From Planctomycetota bacterium (lineage in GTDB: Bacteria > Planctomycetota > Planctomycetia > Gemmatales > Gemmataceae), in contig JAJXWW010000199.1 in NCBI GenBank assembly GCA_021781415.1, forward strand, positions 1 to 40,074: DNA of 40,074 nt. The letters run 5' to 3'. Under the pieces are notes generated by a model. That model saw only the letters and a list, made by a program, of their open reading frames with translations, did not search any database and was not told the DNA's origin. Below, piece by piece: positions 23,430 through 32,246 of the stretch (position 1 is the stretch's first letter; the number at the start of each line of letters is the position of its first letter). The position numbers and the translations under genes are program-made.

Positions 23430-26400
23430 GTGAACTCTCCCGATCTTCGACGTACCGAGGAAAAAAACGCCCTCGTTCCACTCCCGATACAACCTTCCAC
23501 CACACCCCAACGGAACGAACAACGAGAACGCCAACCACTCTGGCACGCCGACAGACTGCTCGCCGTCTTCGTCGTCGCGCTCGCCTTCCTGCTCGCCTCC
23601 ACCGCCGCACGCAACAGCGATGTCTGGATGCACCTCGCTACCGGACGAGCCATCGCCAACGGAACCTATCGCTTCCAAGGCGATCCCTTCGGACAGAACG
23701 CCAGCACTTGGATCCATCACGCCTGGCTCCACGATCTGGCCGCTTACGCATTGTACCAGCCGTTTCCCAATCTGCACGGCTCGCTTTTGGTGATAGTCAA
23801 AGCGCTCCTCGTAGCCTTCTTGGCCGGGCTGATGGTGCGGCTGGGTAGCGGCGGTCGCGGCACGTTCTGGTCGGCGTTGACCGCCACCTTGGCCGTGCTG
23901 GCACTCAGCGGCAGACTCCTCTTGCAACCCGCCCTCGTCTCCGCCGTCCTGCTCGCCGGCACCCTCGCCCAGCTGATGCGAGGCCGACGCCTGCGCGGCG
24001 AAGGGGTCGGATGGTTCCGCGCCTACGCTCCCGTTTGCATGCTGTTCGCGTTGTGGGCCAACCTCGACGAGTGGTTCCTCCTCGGCCCGCTCACCGTCGC
24101 TCTCTTTCTCCTCGGCGATGTCCTGGCCACCGTTGCCAACGGCGACAAGCGATCCGTCGATGTGGCCGGAATGGGGATAACGCTGGTCGTGGGCATATTC
24201 GCATGTCTGCTCACTCCGTTTCATATCCACGGCCTCACGCTGCCGGTCGAACTCGGTCTGTCGGAAACCACCCGCGTTTTGAAGGGCGATCCGGTGTTGC
24301 GTCATCTCTTCGCGTCGCCGTTCGAGGGATCGTATTTGCATTCGGGGTCGTCGTGGAACATCTCGGGTTTGGCATACTTGGCTCTGGTTGTAGTCGGCCT
24401 CGTGTCGTTCGCCTTCAGCCGCGACGCCTGGCGAAGTTGGCGTTTGCCGATGACGTTGGCATTCCTGAGTCTGAGCGTGTGGAGCGTTCATGCCGTGCCG
24501 TTCTTCGTCGTCGTTGCCGCGCCGATTGCGGCGTTGAACGTTGGCGAGGGACTGGTTCGCCTTCGCCCGGATGGCTTGCGTCGTGGCGATTTCGTGTTGG
24601 CGCGTCTGGGTAGAGCCACGGCATTGCTGACGCTGTTGGGGATGTTGGTCGCTTCGTGGCCGGGTTGGCTGCAAGGCGCGCCTTATGAGATGCGTCGCTG
24701 GGTCGTCCTGGCCGATCCCTCGCTCGAAAGAGCAGCCAATCAACTCGCCAAATGGAGAGAGGACAAACTCCTGGAAAGCGACGACCTCGGATTTCATTTT
24801 TCGTTGGACGAAGCCAACTATTTCGCGTATTTTTGTCCGGCGGAGAAGAGCTTGTTGGATTCTCGAATGCGAGTCACCCCAGAATTGGCGGCGGACTACG
24901 TCGAGGTCCGACGCGCGCTACTTGCAATGGCCGACGGCTCGAACTATTCGATACCGCTAAAAGAGAAGGCGGAAGCAAACGATTGGCGGAGTGTTTTCCG
25001 CGAGCATCATATAAATCATGTCGTAGTATACGACAGTAATCCGGAACGAATCAAAATCGTATATCAGCGTCTCGTTCAGAATCCGGCGGAGTGGGAGTTG
25101 ATTGGACTAACGGGTCGCGCAGCCATTTTCAGCTGGAAGGATCCGCGCCATCGGGTGCGCGAGTTGACATTCTCGCTGCCGCTTCGAGAAGACGCTTATC
25201 ATCCGGGGGAAGACCGCAAGGCACCGCGGAGCTGGCCGGGACGCGGTCCCGAATTACCTTCGCCCTGGCAGTCCTACTTCACGGTACAACAGAGAAGTTC
25301 CGCCGAGCGCGATGAAGCCGCGCTGTTGTTGCTCAACTTCGATATGCGAGGCCAACAAAACGTCTTGGAGAGGAGCATCGCCTGGGATGCCGCCCGGCTC
25401 GCCGGCACCATCGGCGCGGGCAGCGGCGCGGCATCGCTGTCGGTGCGATTGCAACAGGGCATCGACTTGTACTTTCATGAGGCCGGTCATGCGCGCGTGC
25501 CGGTTGCGATGAAATCGAAGAAGCCAACCTTGGATGTGTTGGCTTACGGTCTGTATACGGCCTACTGTTTGGCACGGAACGATGCGCCGGAGGAATATCT
25601 ATGGCTGGCCATCCGCGCGGCGCGGCGCGCGCTGCGGGATCATCCCGACGATGCGCACGCTTACTTTATTTTGGGCGAGGCGTATCTGCGCATGATGCGG
25701 AACACTCGCGAACGCATGTGGATGGAACAATTGCCGTTTCTGCGGCGTTTGCGACAAGTACAAGCATCCACGGCATTCAATCAAGCACTTCTTTTACAAC
25801 CCGATCTGATCGCGGCCCATCAACAATTGGTCGTTCTGTATCAGGAAATGGGGCTGTGGGATCTCGGATTGAAACATCGTCGCAAAGTACTCCAACTGAC
25901 GCGGGCCAAAGGACGCTCGCCGAGCGAAAGTGCGCAAGAATATGAGGAACGTATCGCCGGTCTCCAAGCGGATGTGGAGCAATTGGAAAATCAATTGAGT
26001 CGAATCGAGAATCAATATGAAATCAACACCGCCAAATACAAAATGATCGATCGCGCCGAAGAGGCCGAAAAGCAATATGGCATGGGAGGCAAGGCTTTGG
26101 AAATCCTGCTGGATTCCGACGCAGCCTCGTTCGGCAAGCGCGGCATGATCTTGGAGCTGCAATTGTTGCTCAGCACCGGCCGTGTCCGTGAAGTCCGCGA
26201 ATGGATGCTGCCCGACCTGCGCGAGACGATCGGCGACGAGGTGTACCTAAAAAATCGCGCGGCGTTGTCCGCGGCGTGCGGCGACTACGAACGAGCTGAG
26301 TCCGAGTTGTCCGATCTCGCCGCCCTCTACGACAAGCCTCTAGCGATCGATCGCTTCGCCGATAAATTGTCGTTGCGAGAAGCGATCGCTCTGGGCGTGG

Positions 26401-26693
26401 CCAATGAAATCCAACAAACCCGTCTCGACAAGCAGACGGCCACTCTTCAATGGCCACCGAATCGCTTCGAGATGTTTCGCATGGCTGCCGAGGATTTCTC
26501 CAGGCATCTGCAACAGAGTGCAAGCTATACGGTGCTACAAGGACTGATGGCCTTGGAGTGCGGTGAAACGGATCGGGCTTCGACTTTGTTCACTGCCGCT
26601 CTGAAGACCTATCATGGCGGCGAGGGGCTGGATTTCGGCGGGCGAGCCATCGCCGAGCATTATGTCAAACACTTATCGATGCCGGCGAAGTGA
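23430..26693 (+). CDS. polytopic membrane protein with C-terminal TPR-like region (paralogue 1)
   Basis: A 1087-residue protein starting at GTG 23430 (MNSPDLR). After a 40-residue cytoplasmic tail come 9-11 membrane helices to about residue 430. The first is DRLLAVFVVALAFLLAS, followed by a loop with D64-VW-M-H68, DPF (85-87) and WIHHAWL (94-100). This D/H-rich first loop resembles GT-C (ArnT/PMT-like) glycosyltransferases, so a lipid-linked sugar transferase role is possible. Residues about 650-1087 are alpha-helical with TPR-like units (AYFILGEAYLRMMRNTRE; AFNQALLLQPDLIAAHQQL) and probably lie outside the membrane. The stop overlaps the cytochrome gene region. The function is not established. 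Confidence 0.7.
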   Translation: MNSPDLRRTEEKNALVPLPIQPSTTPQRNEQRERQPLWHADRLLAVFVVALAFLLASTAARNSDVWMHLATGRAIANGTYRFQGDPFGQNASTWIHHAWLHDLAAYALYQPFPNLHGSLLVIVKALLVAFLAGLMVRLGSGGRGTFWSALTATLAVLALSGRLLLQPALVSAVLLAGTLAQLMRGRRLRGEGVGWFRAYAPVCMLFALWANLDEWFLLGPLTVALFLLGDVLATVANGDKRSVDVAGMGITLVVGIFACLLTPFHIHGLTLPVELGLSETTRVLKGDPVLRHLFASPFEGSYLHSGSSWNISGLAYLALVVVGLVSFAFSRDAWRSWRLPMTLAFLSLSVWSVHAVPFFVVVAAPIAALNVGEGLVRLRPDGLRRGDFVLARLGRATALLTLLGMLVASWPGWLQGAPYEMRRWVVLADPSLERAANQLAKWREDKLLESDDLGFHFSLDEANYFAYFCPAEKSLLDSRMRVTPELAADYVEVRRALLAMADGSNYSIPLKEKAEANDWRSVFREHHINHVVVYDSNPERIKIVYQRLVQNPAEWELIGLTGRAAIFSWKDPRHRVRELTFSLPLREDAYHPGEDRKAPRSWPGRGPELPSPWQSYFTVQQRSSAERDEAALLLLNFDMRGQQNVLERSIAWDAARLAGTIGAGSGAASLSVRLQQGIDLYFHEAGHARVPVAMKSKKPTLDVLAYGLYTAYCLARNDAPEEYLWLAIRAARRALRDHPDDAHAYFILGEAYLRMMRNTRERMWMEQLPFLRRLRQVQASTAFNQALLLQPDLIAAHQQLVVLYQEMGLWDLGLKHRRKVLQLTRAKGRSPSESAQEYEERIAGLQADVEQLENQLSRIENQYEINTAKYKMIDRAEEAEKQYGMGGKALEILLDSDAASFGKRGMILELQLLLSTGRVREVREWMLPDLRETIGDEVYLKNRAALSAACGDYERAESELSDLAALYDKPLAIDRFADKLSLREAIALGVANEIQQTRLDKQTATLQWPPNRFEMFRMAAEDFSRHLQQSASYTVLQGLMALECGETDRASTLFTAALKTYHGGEGLDFGGRAIAEHYVKHLSMPAK

Positions 26694-26701
26694 GACATCC
26701 C

Positions 26702-28675
26702 ATGTCCTCGGATCATCCACCCCTCGTTCCCTCGTCTTCCCTCCATGCGTCTCGACGCCGCGGAGGGTACAAGTGGGGCGTTTTTCTCGCCTGCGCGATT
26801 GTCGTTCTCGTTCTGGCAGGCATCGGATTCAGGAGCTATTTCCGCTCCGGCGGAGAGAACGTGCCGCAACTCGTTTCCCGTTCGCGCAATCAACCTCCCG
26901 ATCCGCGTTTGCTCTATCGCGGTCCCTTCACCAACATCAATCCCGACACCGCCTTTGTCGGCGATGCGGCCTGTACGAAATGCCATGAGAAAATCGCCGC
27001 TTCTTATCGTCGGCATCCCATGGGCCAATCGATTCAACCGATAGATGCGATCCTCGATCGCGAAAGCTACGATCCCGCACACCATATTCCGTTCGACGCT
27101 CTCGGAGCGCGGTTTTCGATCGAGCGGCGTGGATCGGAGGTTTGGCATCGAGAGACCTTTGCCGAAGTGACCGGCCAGCCGCCGATCGCCTTGGAGATGC
27201 CGGTACATTTCGCAATTGGTTCCGGAACGCATGGGAGATCTTACCTGACCGAGCGCGATGGCTTCCTATTCCAGACTCCCATCAGTTGGTTTCAAGGCAA
27301 ACAATTCTGGAACCTCTCGCCCGGTTTCGGAGAACAGTCTCTGCCGGGTCGGCCCGTCGGCGTCTCTTGCCTTTCCTGTCATGCCAATCGGGTAAACCAT
27401 CGCAAAGGGACGCGAAATCGATTCGAGCAACCGATCCTTCGGGAAGGGGCGATCGGCTGCGAACGCTGTCATGGACCCGGAGAACGACATATCGAGTCGG
27501 GAAGCAAATGGGACATCGTCAATCCGCTGGCTTCGGAGGCGGGAAAATATGTCCTATCCGCGGACCTGCGCGACGCGGTGTGCGAACAGTGTCATCTCGA
27601 AGGCGAGGAACGGGTACTGCGGCGCGGTCGAGACGAGTTTGATTTTCGGCCTGGTCTCCCACTGCGAGATTTTTGGTCGGTGTTCGTGGCTGAGGAGGAA
27701 CATGGCCAAGCGGTTTCTCACGTCGAACAAATGCGGGAAAGCCGCTGCTACCAGCGAAGCAAAGGCGATGGGAAGCTCGGCTGCACTTCTTGTCACGACC
27801 CCCACGTTTATGTTCCCCCGGATGAGCAGGCTCGCTACTATCGCGCCCGCTGTCAAACGTGTCACGAAAGCACCCCCTGTGGCATGGAGGAGGTCCAGCG
27901 TCGTCAACGACAGCCCGACGATAGCTGCGTCGCCTGTCATATGCCATCCTTCCGCACGATCGACGTGGCCCACACCGCCTCCACCAATCATCGCATTCCT
28001 CGCAAGCTCGACAAGCAGGAGAAGTTTTCGCCCCGACAACATTTCGCCGCCGTTTTCTTGAAACCCTACCCCGAAGACGTTCTCGATGCCAACGACGCGG
28101 ATTTGCGGCGAGACCTGGCCATCGCGATCGTTCGATCCATGCTCAGTCGCCGCGCTTCCAAGGTGCCGCAACTTCAGAATCCCCTGCCACTCTTGGAGTC
28201 GGCCCTGACCAACGATCCCGAAGATGTGACGGCTTGGACGTGCAAGGGCGCTTACTTGCAAGCGATGGGAGAAGGAAATAAGGCTTTGGCTTCCTTCCAG
28301 AGCGCGCTGGAGAGGAATCCAAAAGAGGAGAAGGCTCTTTTGGGGGCTGCGGAAACCTCGTATCAATTGAGGCAGATCGAGAACAGTCTTGAGTATTGGC
28401 AACGCCTCATCGCCCTCAATCCGGAGATGCCGTTGTACCGAGGAGAATGCGCCCTGATCTTGGGCGATCTGGGGCGTTGGGACGAGGCTCGCGTTCAGTG
28501 CCAAGCCTGCCTGCGCTTGGAGCCAAACAATGTTGCGGCGCGCTGTCTATGGATTGGTTGCCTGATTCAGGAAGGCAAAAAAGAGGCGGCGCGCTTGGAG
28601 TTTCAGCGCGTGGAAGCCCTGAAACCGGCCAACATCGAGAGCCTGAGAGCGCGTTGGGAGAAAGAGATGCGCTAA
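26702..28675 (+). CDS. multihaem cytochrome c with C-terminal TPR domain
   Basis: A 657-residue protein. ATG 26702 is chosen; a GTG at 26690 overlapping the previous stop (GTGA) is an alternative. One membrane anchor (WGVFLACAIVVLVLAGIGF, 25-43) is followed by seven CxxCH haem motifs: CTKCH 91, CLSCH 223, CERCH 253, CEQCH 294, CTSCH 361, CQTCH 384 and CVACH 409. The spacing is irregular, like the cytochrome c554/NrfA-related DUF-type proteins common in planctomycetes. Residues about 490-657 are TPRs (LLESALTNDPEDVTAWTCKG; LASFQSALERNPKEEKALLG). It should be anchored facing the periplasm and transfer electrons or bind partners. It is 8 bases after the membrane/TPR gene, probably one operon. 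Confidence 0.88.
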   Translation: MSSDHPPLVPSSSLHASRRRGGYKWGVFLACAIVVLVLAGIGFRSYFRSGGENVPQLVSRSRNQPPDPRLLYRGPFTNINPDTAFVGDAACTKCHEKIAASYRRHPMGQSIQPIDAILDRESYDPAHHIPFDALGARFSIERRGSEVWHRETFAEVTGQPPIALEMPVHFAIGSGTHGRSYLTERDGFLFQTPISWFQGKQFWNLSPGFGEQSLPGRPVGVSCLSCHANRVNHRKGTRNRFEQPILREGAIGCERCHGPGERHIESGSKWDIVNPLASEAGKYVLSADLRDAVCEQCHLEGEERVLRRGRDEFDFRPGLPLRDFWSVFVAEEEHGQAVSHVEQMRESRCYQRSKGDGKLGCTSCHDPHVYVPPDEQARYYRARCQTCHESTPCGMEEVQRRQRQPDDSCVACHMPSFRTIDVAHTASTNHRIPRKLDKQEKFSPRQHFAAVFLKPYPEDVLDANDADLRRDLAIAIVRSMLSRRASKVPQLQNPLPLLESALTNDPEDVTAWTCKGAYLQAMGEGNKALASFQSALERNPKEEKALLGAAETSYQLRQIENSLEYWQRLIALNPEMPLYRGECALILGDLGRWDEARVQCQACLRLEPNNVAARCLWIGCLIQEGKKEAARLEFQRVEALKPANIESLRARWEKEMR

Positions 28676-28678
28676 GCA

Positions 28679-30001
28679 TCATTTTTGATGGGGCGATGGG
28701 GAGGAAGCGCGGCTGAGTCTGGCAAGGTGTTGTCGATGAAGCTCTGCTTCTGCTTTTCGATCGATCGATTCATAATGGCGTAGGAGTGCCTCGTGAGTTT
28801 GCACATGATTGGGGTCCGATTGGAGAGCGCGATTGAGCCAAATCAGTCCGGCTTCCATGCTACCTACTCGCATTAAGAGTACACCCATCTCGCAAAGAAG
28901 TTGCGGATCGTTCGGCGTGGGTTCGGCCCCCTTGAATCGCAATTGATCCAAGCGCGATAAATCGGACTGCACGCGATCGAGAAGGCGTCGAATCTCGTTG
29001 GTTTCTTGCTCCTTGCCTTGGTTTTCAAGACACTTATAGAGTGCGTGCAACGTGCTGTAATCGGTGGGGTTTATGGCGAGCGCCCGGCGCAAGAGTCGTT
29101 CGGCTCGGTCGTACTGGGGCGATTCCTGCTCGCAGATCATCTTGCTGTAAAAATAAAGGGCGGCAAAGTGGCGAGGATGAGCTTCGAGGATTCGATCCAG
29201 GATATGCGCGGCCTCGTCCGTTTTACCTTCCAAACGAAGGGTCTGAGCCTCCAACAGTTGCACGTCGGGATCGTCGCGGTGTCGAGTCAGCAGCTGGTCT
29301 AGCTGTAGACGAGCCGATTCCACATCGTTCATTTGAAGCAGCAAGCGAGTTAGGTGGGTTCTCGCTCCCCAGCGTTCGGGATCGAGTTCGAGGGTCTTCT
29401 CATAGTCGGAGATGGCCTTGTCGAGTTGCATCAAGTTCTCATAAGCCCATCCCCGCCAATGCCAGGCGCGAACGGCCGTTGGTTCGCGCTCGAGCCAAAT
29501 CGTAAGACAGGTCACCGCCCCGCCGAATCGCGCCTCACTCACATAGACGCGAGTGAGGGTTTCCAAGATTCGTGGACTATCGGGGTGATTGGTGTTCACG
29601 CATTCCCACAGACCCTTCTCGACTTCGGCGAATTCGCCCGATTGTGCCCGCAGGAGAATTTGTTCGAGTTGGGTTTGCTCGCTCGCACCCCGCTGGAGAC
29701 GTATACACTGCGAGAGATAACGCTCGGCCAACGGATAGTTGCCACCGACGCGCTCGATGCGAGCCGCCAGCAGATACGCCGTCGGAGCCTGATACCAAAT
29801 CCGTAGGCACGAGGCGATGTGTTCTCTCGCCTCATCGAGTTTCTCTTCGTTGAGCGCCCTCTCCGCCGCGCGAAACTGATGCGCCCCCCAAAGATACGAA
29901 CCGCCGACGACAATTCCTATGAAACAAACAGCCAAGCCTGCGACGAGCCACGGATGACGGCGCGCCGAGCCGCCTGCCCTCTGAATAAAACGCGGCACCA
30001 T
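28679..30001 (-). CDS. membrane-anchored TPR protein
   Basis: A 440-residue protein. ATG 30001 (MVPRFIQ) has GAGG 5 nt upstream; a longer frame to 30088 lacks a ribosome site. One N-terminal membrane helix (PWLVAGLAVCFIGIVVGGSY) is followed by at least eight TPR units, for example AWHWRGWAYENLMQLDKAIS, then YEKTLELDPERWGARTHLTR, and LIWLNRALQSDPNHVQTHEA. It is likely a scaffold facing the periplasm. It converges on the cytochrome-TPR gene with only three bases between the stops. The partner is unknown. Confidence 0.8.
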   Translation of the reverse strand: MVPRFIQRAGGSARRHPWLVAGLAVCFIGIVVGGSYLWGAHQFRAAERALNEEKLDEAREHIASCLRIWYQAPTAYLLAARIERVGGNYPLAERYLSQCIRLQRGASEQTQLEQILLRAQSGEFAEVEKGLWECVNTNHPDSPRILETLTRVYVSEARFGGAVTCLTIWLEREPTAVRAWHWRGWAYENLMQLDKAISDYEKTLELDPERWGARTHLTRLLLQMNDVESARLQLDQLLTRHRDDPDVQLLEAQTLRLEGKTDEAAHILDRILEAHPRHFAALYFYSKMICEQESPQYDRAERLLRRALAINPTDYSTLHALYKCLENQGKEQETNEIRRLLDRVQSDLSRLDQLRFKGAEPTPNDPQLLCEMGVLLMRVGSMEAGLIWLNRALQSDPNHVQTHEALLRHYESIDRKAEAELHRQHLARLSRASSPSPHQK

Positions 30002-30203
30002 CACGACCTCGAAAAACGATTGGAGAATGCGTCCCCGCCCCTCGATTGAAAGGCCGTCTCCCACAGACTCCAATGGATCCATCCACAACTAAGGCAACTA
30101 CTGTCCGAGCCGCTACCGTGGGGGAGCGGATTTTCATTCCGATTTGCCTCCGCTCTCTCACGGTCGCGGCTCTGAAACCGCCCTTCAGAGACGCTTTGTA
30201 ACC

Positions 30204-30668
30204 TCAATCCGTGAGATCGAAATCCTTCTGATTCTTTCCCTTTTGGATGGTGACCGTCAGGCCGCTCGAGGCCTCGTTGGCGTATTTGCCCGGGATCGCC
30301 ACATATTTCGGCATATTCGCATCGGTGATTTCGGGCAGCCCCTGCTTTCCCGCCGGCACGTTGTACGCCGCTCCGGTCTGCCCTTTGATCGACTCGGTTT
30401 CAATGGCTACCTTCATATCCCCAAGGCCAGTGGGAACGACACTGTAGGTGCCGTTTGGATTGATCTGAGAAGTAACCGGGACGATTTTAGTGTCCGTGGG
30501 TATCAGCTTGATCGAGCCGCCGGAGACGATCGATCCTTTGTAGGTGATTTTGCCAGTTAGGATTAGGTTCTTCGTGTCGTTGCCGCGGCCGCAGCCGATA
30601 AGGAATGCGACGTATCCAGCCATGAAGACGACAGCCATGCTCCGTGGCCGTGGAGATGAGATAATCAT
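30204..30668 (-). CDS. small lipoprotein with a transthyretin-like beta domain
   Basis: A 154-residue protein with a lipoprotein signal peptide ending AFLIGC (C26). It has the pattern of planctomycete small lipoproteins: LTGKITYKGSIVSGGSIKLI, INPNGTYSVVPTGLGDMKVAIE, then IPGKYANEASSGLTVTIQKG and a C-terminal FDLTD. These features fit a carboxypeptidase-regulatory/transthyretin-like beta-sandwich. It lies downstream of a DUF1559 gene on the same strand, mirroring the pairing at 1380-3136, although a large hairpin separates the two. Envelope localisation is inferred. Confidence 0.82.
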   Translation of the reverse strand: MIISSPRPRSMAVVFMAGYVAFLIGCGRGNDTKNLILTGKITYKGSIVSGGSIKLIPTDTKIVPVTSQINPNGTYSVVPTGLGDMKVAIETESIKGQTGAAYNVPAGKQGLPEITDANMPKYVAIPGKYANEASSGLTVTIQKGKNQKDFDLTD

Positions 30669-30774
30669 TCTGTTCTCTCTAGCTTAAGTCAAAGGGATTG
30701 AGAAACGAGGAAAAAGTTCCAACGCAGTCATATTGCGGGTTGGCTTTCACAGTCCGATTGTAAACGGCGAGAAA

Positions 30775-30837
30775 GTGCGTTCGGGGTAAAGGATGGGCGG
30801 TCGTATTCGAACCGCCATCCAATTCGTCCGAACGCAC
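30775..30837. other. nested hairpin between DUF1559 and lipoprotein genes
   Basis: An outer perfect 10-bp stem (GTGCGTTCGG 30775-30784 with CCGAACGCAC 30828-30837) encloses an inner stem (GGATGGGCGGT 30791-30801 with ACCGCCATCC 30811-30820, one bulged G) and a 9-nt loop. On the minus strand it comes 110 bases after the DUF1559 stop and is followed by ACTTTCTCGCC. It could be a terminator or attenuator controlling the lipoprotein gene. Confidence 0.6.
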
Positions 30838-30946
30838 TCCATCGGAGCCACCAAAATTATAGCCCGATGCCCAAAGCAACGGGAACTACAGAGCGTTGGT
30901 GGGAACGAATACCATTCGCGTGATCCCGCTACCGAGCGAGAATCTC

Positions 30947-31870
30947 CTACCAGTCGGAACCCAGAGGCATTCCATCGTTGGGCAGCATGGCATAGGTCCA
31001 AGTGTAAGAGGAAAGCCCACTGGTCACGTTGCGAACCGAGCCGTCCATCATGCTGACCGTGACGCCTGCCGGGGAGAACGTACCGGGAAGATTGCCGCTG
31101 CAATAGGTATTGAAGTTCGCGTTGAAGAGCGGCAACTGCGTGGTAAAGATACCGGGAGCGTATTGATTGTAACCCTGACCGTCTTCATTCCAAATGTGTT
31201 GGGCGGTCGGTCCAGGGCTGTTGGAATTGCAAATGCAATAGCGCTCCAAAAATCCGACGGTATTGGAAGTTCCATCGCTCATCGTCGCGGGGATGCGAGC
31301 CGATCCCCCCTCCATGCTGGGAATGCTGAAAGGCGGGCTGCCTATGGGATTGTTGTCGGTCCACTCGGTCCATTTCTCCGCACCGAAAACGTAGCCGTTG
31401 CCGGCATAACTCGTGGCGGGACGGTTGCCCCAGGTGTTGTAGTTGCCGGGCATGCTCGGATCGCCGGGAGCAACCAACGACTTTACGACCCCACCGATAT
31501 TGCCGAAGTTGATATTCCAGGAGTATCCCACCGCCGTCGGATACGAGTTGTAGATGGTCGTCTGTTCCATGAATGGCAACAGGTAGTAGAAGATCGTGCC
31601 GTGATAGGCAGGCGGTGAGGGCGAATTGGCACCGCTCTGCGGGAAATACCCCTCAATCATGGGCAGTTTTTGATAGGTATCGTTGCAGCTGTGGCAGGCA
31701 AGCGTGATCTGTTTCAGATTATTCTGCGACTGCGAACGAGCGGCGGCTTCGCGCACTTTCTGAACCGCGGGCAGCAGCAAACCGATAAGAATGGCAATGA
31801 TGGCGATGACCACCAGCAGTTCGATCAGCGTGAAACCACGCCAACGCTTCCAAAACGCTAACTTTGGCAT
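30947..31870 (-). CDS. DUF1559 prepilin-like protein
   Basis: A 307-residue protein with GAGGAG 6 nt before the ATG. The leader [12 protein letters not shown] is followed by [37 protein letters not shown], a Gly/Asn/Tyr-rich body and a C-terminal [10 protein letters not shown] with [12 protein letters not shown]. It belongs with the genes at 1380 and 3220. It faces the 1087-aa gene at 32247 across a 376-base intergenic region. Confidence 0.92.
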   Translation of the reverse strand: MPKLAFWKRWRGFTLIELLVVIAIIAILIGLLLPAVQKVREAAARSQSQNNLKQITLACHSCNDTYQKLPMIEGYFPQSGANSPSPPAYHGTIFYYLLPFMEQTTIYNSYPTAVGYSWNINFGNIGGVVKSLVAPGDPSMPGNYNTWGNRPATSYAGNGYVFGAEKWTEWTDNNPIGSPPFSIPSMEGGSARIPATMSDGTSNTVGFLERYCICNSNSPGPTAQHIWNEDGQGYNQYAPGIFTTQLPLFNANFNTYCSGNLPGTFSPAGVTVSMMDGSVRNVTSGLSSYTWTYAMLPNDGMPLGSDW

Positions 31871-32246
31871 ATTCGACTCCTCTACAAAAAGTGGATAACG
31901 AAAGGCGAGAAGCCCGCAAGCATATCAAGACGACCAATCTCGAAACGGAGTTCTCCCCACGATGTATTTGAGTGCCTTTTGGACACGTTGTCAAGAAGAA
32001 AGTATGAAATCAGATTAGAATTTCTTCGCCTCCTTCTCTTCAGCCAGATGGAAGAGGCCATCGTCGAGACGCTCGGCGGCACGAGCCATCCTCTCGCCCC
32101 TCGTTCCCACGCGAAACGTGAGGGCGAGGAGGCACGGCGCGTTGCATGGTTGCAAGCGATTCCTCGCTTGACCGATGCCGAGGGGGGTGCAAAGATGGAT
32201 GGGGTTATCCTTCATCCTTCCGCTCCCTCACGCAGAGACGCAACCC
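31871..32246. other. divergent intergenic region with a duplicated 3' part
   Basis: No gene is supported. The first 170 bases are comparatively AT-rich and must carry the DUF1559 promoter. From about 32157 the sequence repeats 23340-23429. A degenerate CGTTCCCACGC half-site lies at 32103-32115. Confidence 0.5.
32168..32196 (+). promoter_or_regulatory. conserved element, possible promoter of the 1087-aa paralogue 2
   Basis: TTGACC (32168-32173), 17-bp spacer, AAAGAT (32191-32196), identical in layout to 23351-23379. The same caveat applies: the -10 is weak. Confidence 0.35.

Noticed and set aside
23192..23848. 218-codon plus-strand frame covering the start of the 1087-aa gene
   Set aside because: It is Arg/Thr-rich, is not conserved at the second paralogue (stop after 30 codons), and overlaps the clearly conserved frame.
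23415..24797. 460-codon minus-strand frame opposite the 1087-aa gene
   Set aside because: It is rich in Gln/Glu/Arg and has no hydrophobic or domain structure, while the plus-strand frame is conserved between paralogues as protein.
30802..30815. TTCGAACC-like sequence suggesting a tRNA T-arm
   Set aside because: It is the loop of the nested hairpin. No acceptor or anticodon arm can be placed around it, and no tRNA was found elsewhere.
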